This document shows, in pieces, positions 33,280-33,701 of a stretch of DNA of 33,701 nucleotides. Where the stretch lies: NCBI GenBank assembly GCA_051453625.1, contig JBOZIK010000001.1, positions 136,310,889 to 136,344,589 on the forward strand, given 5' to 3'. The stretch is from Welwitschia mirabilis. Lineage: Eukaryota > Gnetophyta > Gnetopsida > Welwitschiales. Numbering within the stretch: the first letter of the stretch is position 1; every line of letters starts with the position of its first letter. A program made the translations under genes and the position numbers. The notes beneath the pieces were generated by a model, which had not been told where the DNA came from, did not search any database, and was given only the letters and a program-made list of their open reading frames with translations.

Positions 33280-33696
33280 CTAGGAAGTCAAAGGGGAGAG
33301 TAATGGCAACCCTGGTAAAATATTTTCATTGAATGCAAGAGTTTTATTTTGATCATCACAAAGAAAATTATATTCAAGTTCATTAAAAACATTCTTCTCA
33401 TCCAAACTCAAATTATGATTTTCAATTGGCTCATGTAATGGACAATCTCCCTCAAGGTGTGAATTAAAAAGTTGGACTTCCTTACATTCTAAAGATTTCA
33501 TTTCTTCTTCACTCTTAAATTGGTCATCACAAAGCACATCCTCTTTTGATTTCATCTCTCTTTCTTCAAGTGGGTGATGTTGTAGGAATAAAGTTGGTTT
33601 GATGTTATCTTCAATGTTTAAATCATCACTTAAATCTTTTTTAACTACATCAAAGACTCTTATTGTAAACATTCTATTTTCAAACTGACATTTCAT
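33280..33696 (-). CDS. Hypothetical acidic protein, possibly 5'-partial
   Basis: This minus-strand frame has 138 codons from the first Met (33696) to a stop at 33280, with no interruption although the surrounding DNA is dense in stops. No in-frame stop is visible between that Met and the window edge, so the true start may lie outside. I do not recognise the family. The product is acidic and hydrophilic (many Glu, Asp, Lys), with recurring CDDQ (LCDDQFKSEEE in the middle and FLCDDQNKT near the end), and has no membrane segment or signal peptide. It could be the tail of a gag- or pol-linked protein of a younger minus-strand retroelement, an exon of a host gene, or a chance frame. Its stop is followed by a short hairpin at 33245-33263. 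Confidence 0.45.
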   Translation of the reverse strand: MKCQFENRMFTIRVFDVVKKDLSDDLNIEDNIKPTLFLQHHPLEEREMKSKEDVLCDDQFKSEEEMKSLECKEVQLFNSHLEGDCPLHEPIENHNLSLDEKNVFNELEYNFLCDDQNKTLAFNENILPGLPLLSPLTS

Positions 33697-33701
33697 TGTT
33701 C

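Overview
The window looks like nuclear DNA from a large, repeat-rich plant genome. The mobile elements are plant-type: L1 LINEs whose ORF1 combines a DUF4283-like domain with CCHC zinc knuckles and whose ORF2 carries an APE-type endonuclease, a reverse transcriptase and a zf-RVT C-terminus, plus a Ty3/gypsy element with plant-type protease, RT and integrase remnants. The sequence is very AT-rich and CpG-poor outside the first 2.7 kb. Most in-frame stops fall where the families have Gln or Trp (CAG/CAA to TAG/TAA, TGG to TGA/TAG), as expected from long-term deamination of methylated cytosine in silenced repeats. The species cannot be named from the sequence. It is a draft scaffold with twelve N gaps.

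Layout. 1-2.7 kb: the only non-repeat-like, CpG-retaining part. It holds a candidate C/D-box snoRNA on the minus strand (2274-2365) behind a TATA box and three telo-box motifs (2547-2614), the usual architecture of plant snoRNA and ribosomal-protein promoters. 3.4-10.0 kb: LINE-A, a decayed L1 copy on the plus strand. 10.35-18.64 kb: LINE-B, a second L1 copy, same strand, head to tail, ending in poly(A). 19.96-20.29 kb: an LTR-like segment whose relative lies at 24.87-25.20 kb. 21.36-24.25 kb: LINE-C, a third L1 copy lacking everything after the start of RT. 24.87-29.08 kb: a decayed Ty3/gypsy element with a large internal deletion between RNase H and the end of integrase. 29.1-33.3 kb: AT-rich noncoding DNA with a dispersed ~40-bp motif and a possible minus-strand primer-binding-site remnant. 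33.28-33.70 kb: a clean, acidic, minus-strand ORF that reaches the window edge.

No functional protein-coding gene can be recognised. The LINE and gypsy genes are all broken by stops, frameshifts and lost catalytic residues. The most useful results are the candidate snoRNA with its promoter, the tandem same-strand L1 copies in graded states of decay, and the finding that all seven gaps of exactly 100 N (and the 544-N gap) are flanked by near-identical sequence. Those local 'duplications' are therefore probably unmerged contig overlaps and should not be read as biology.
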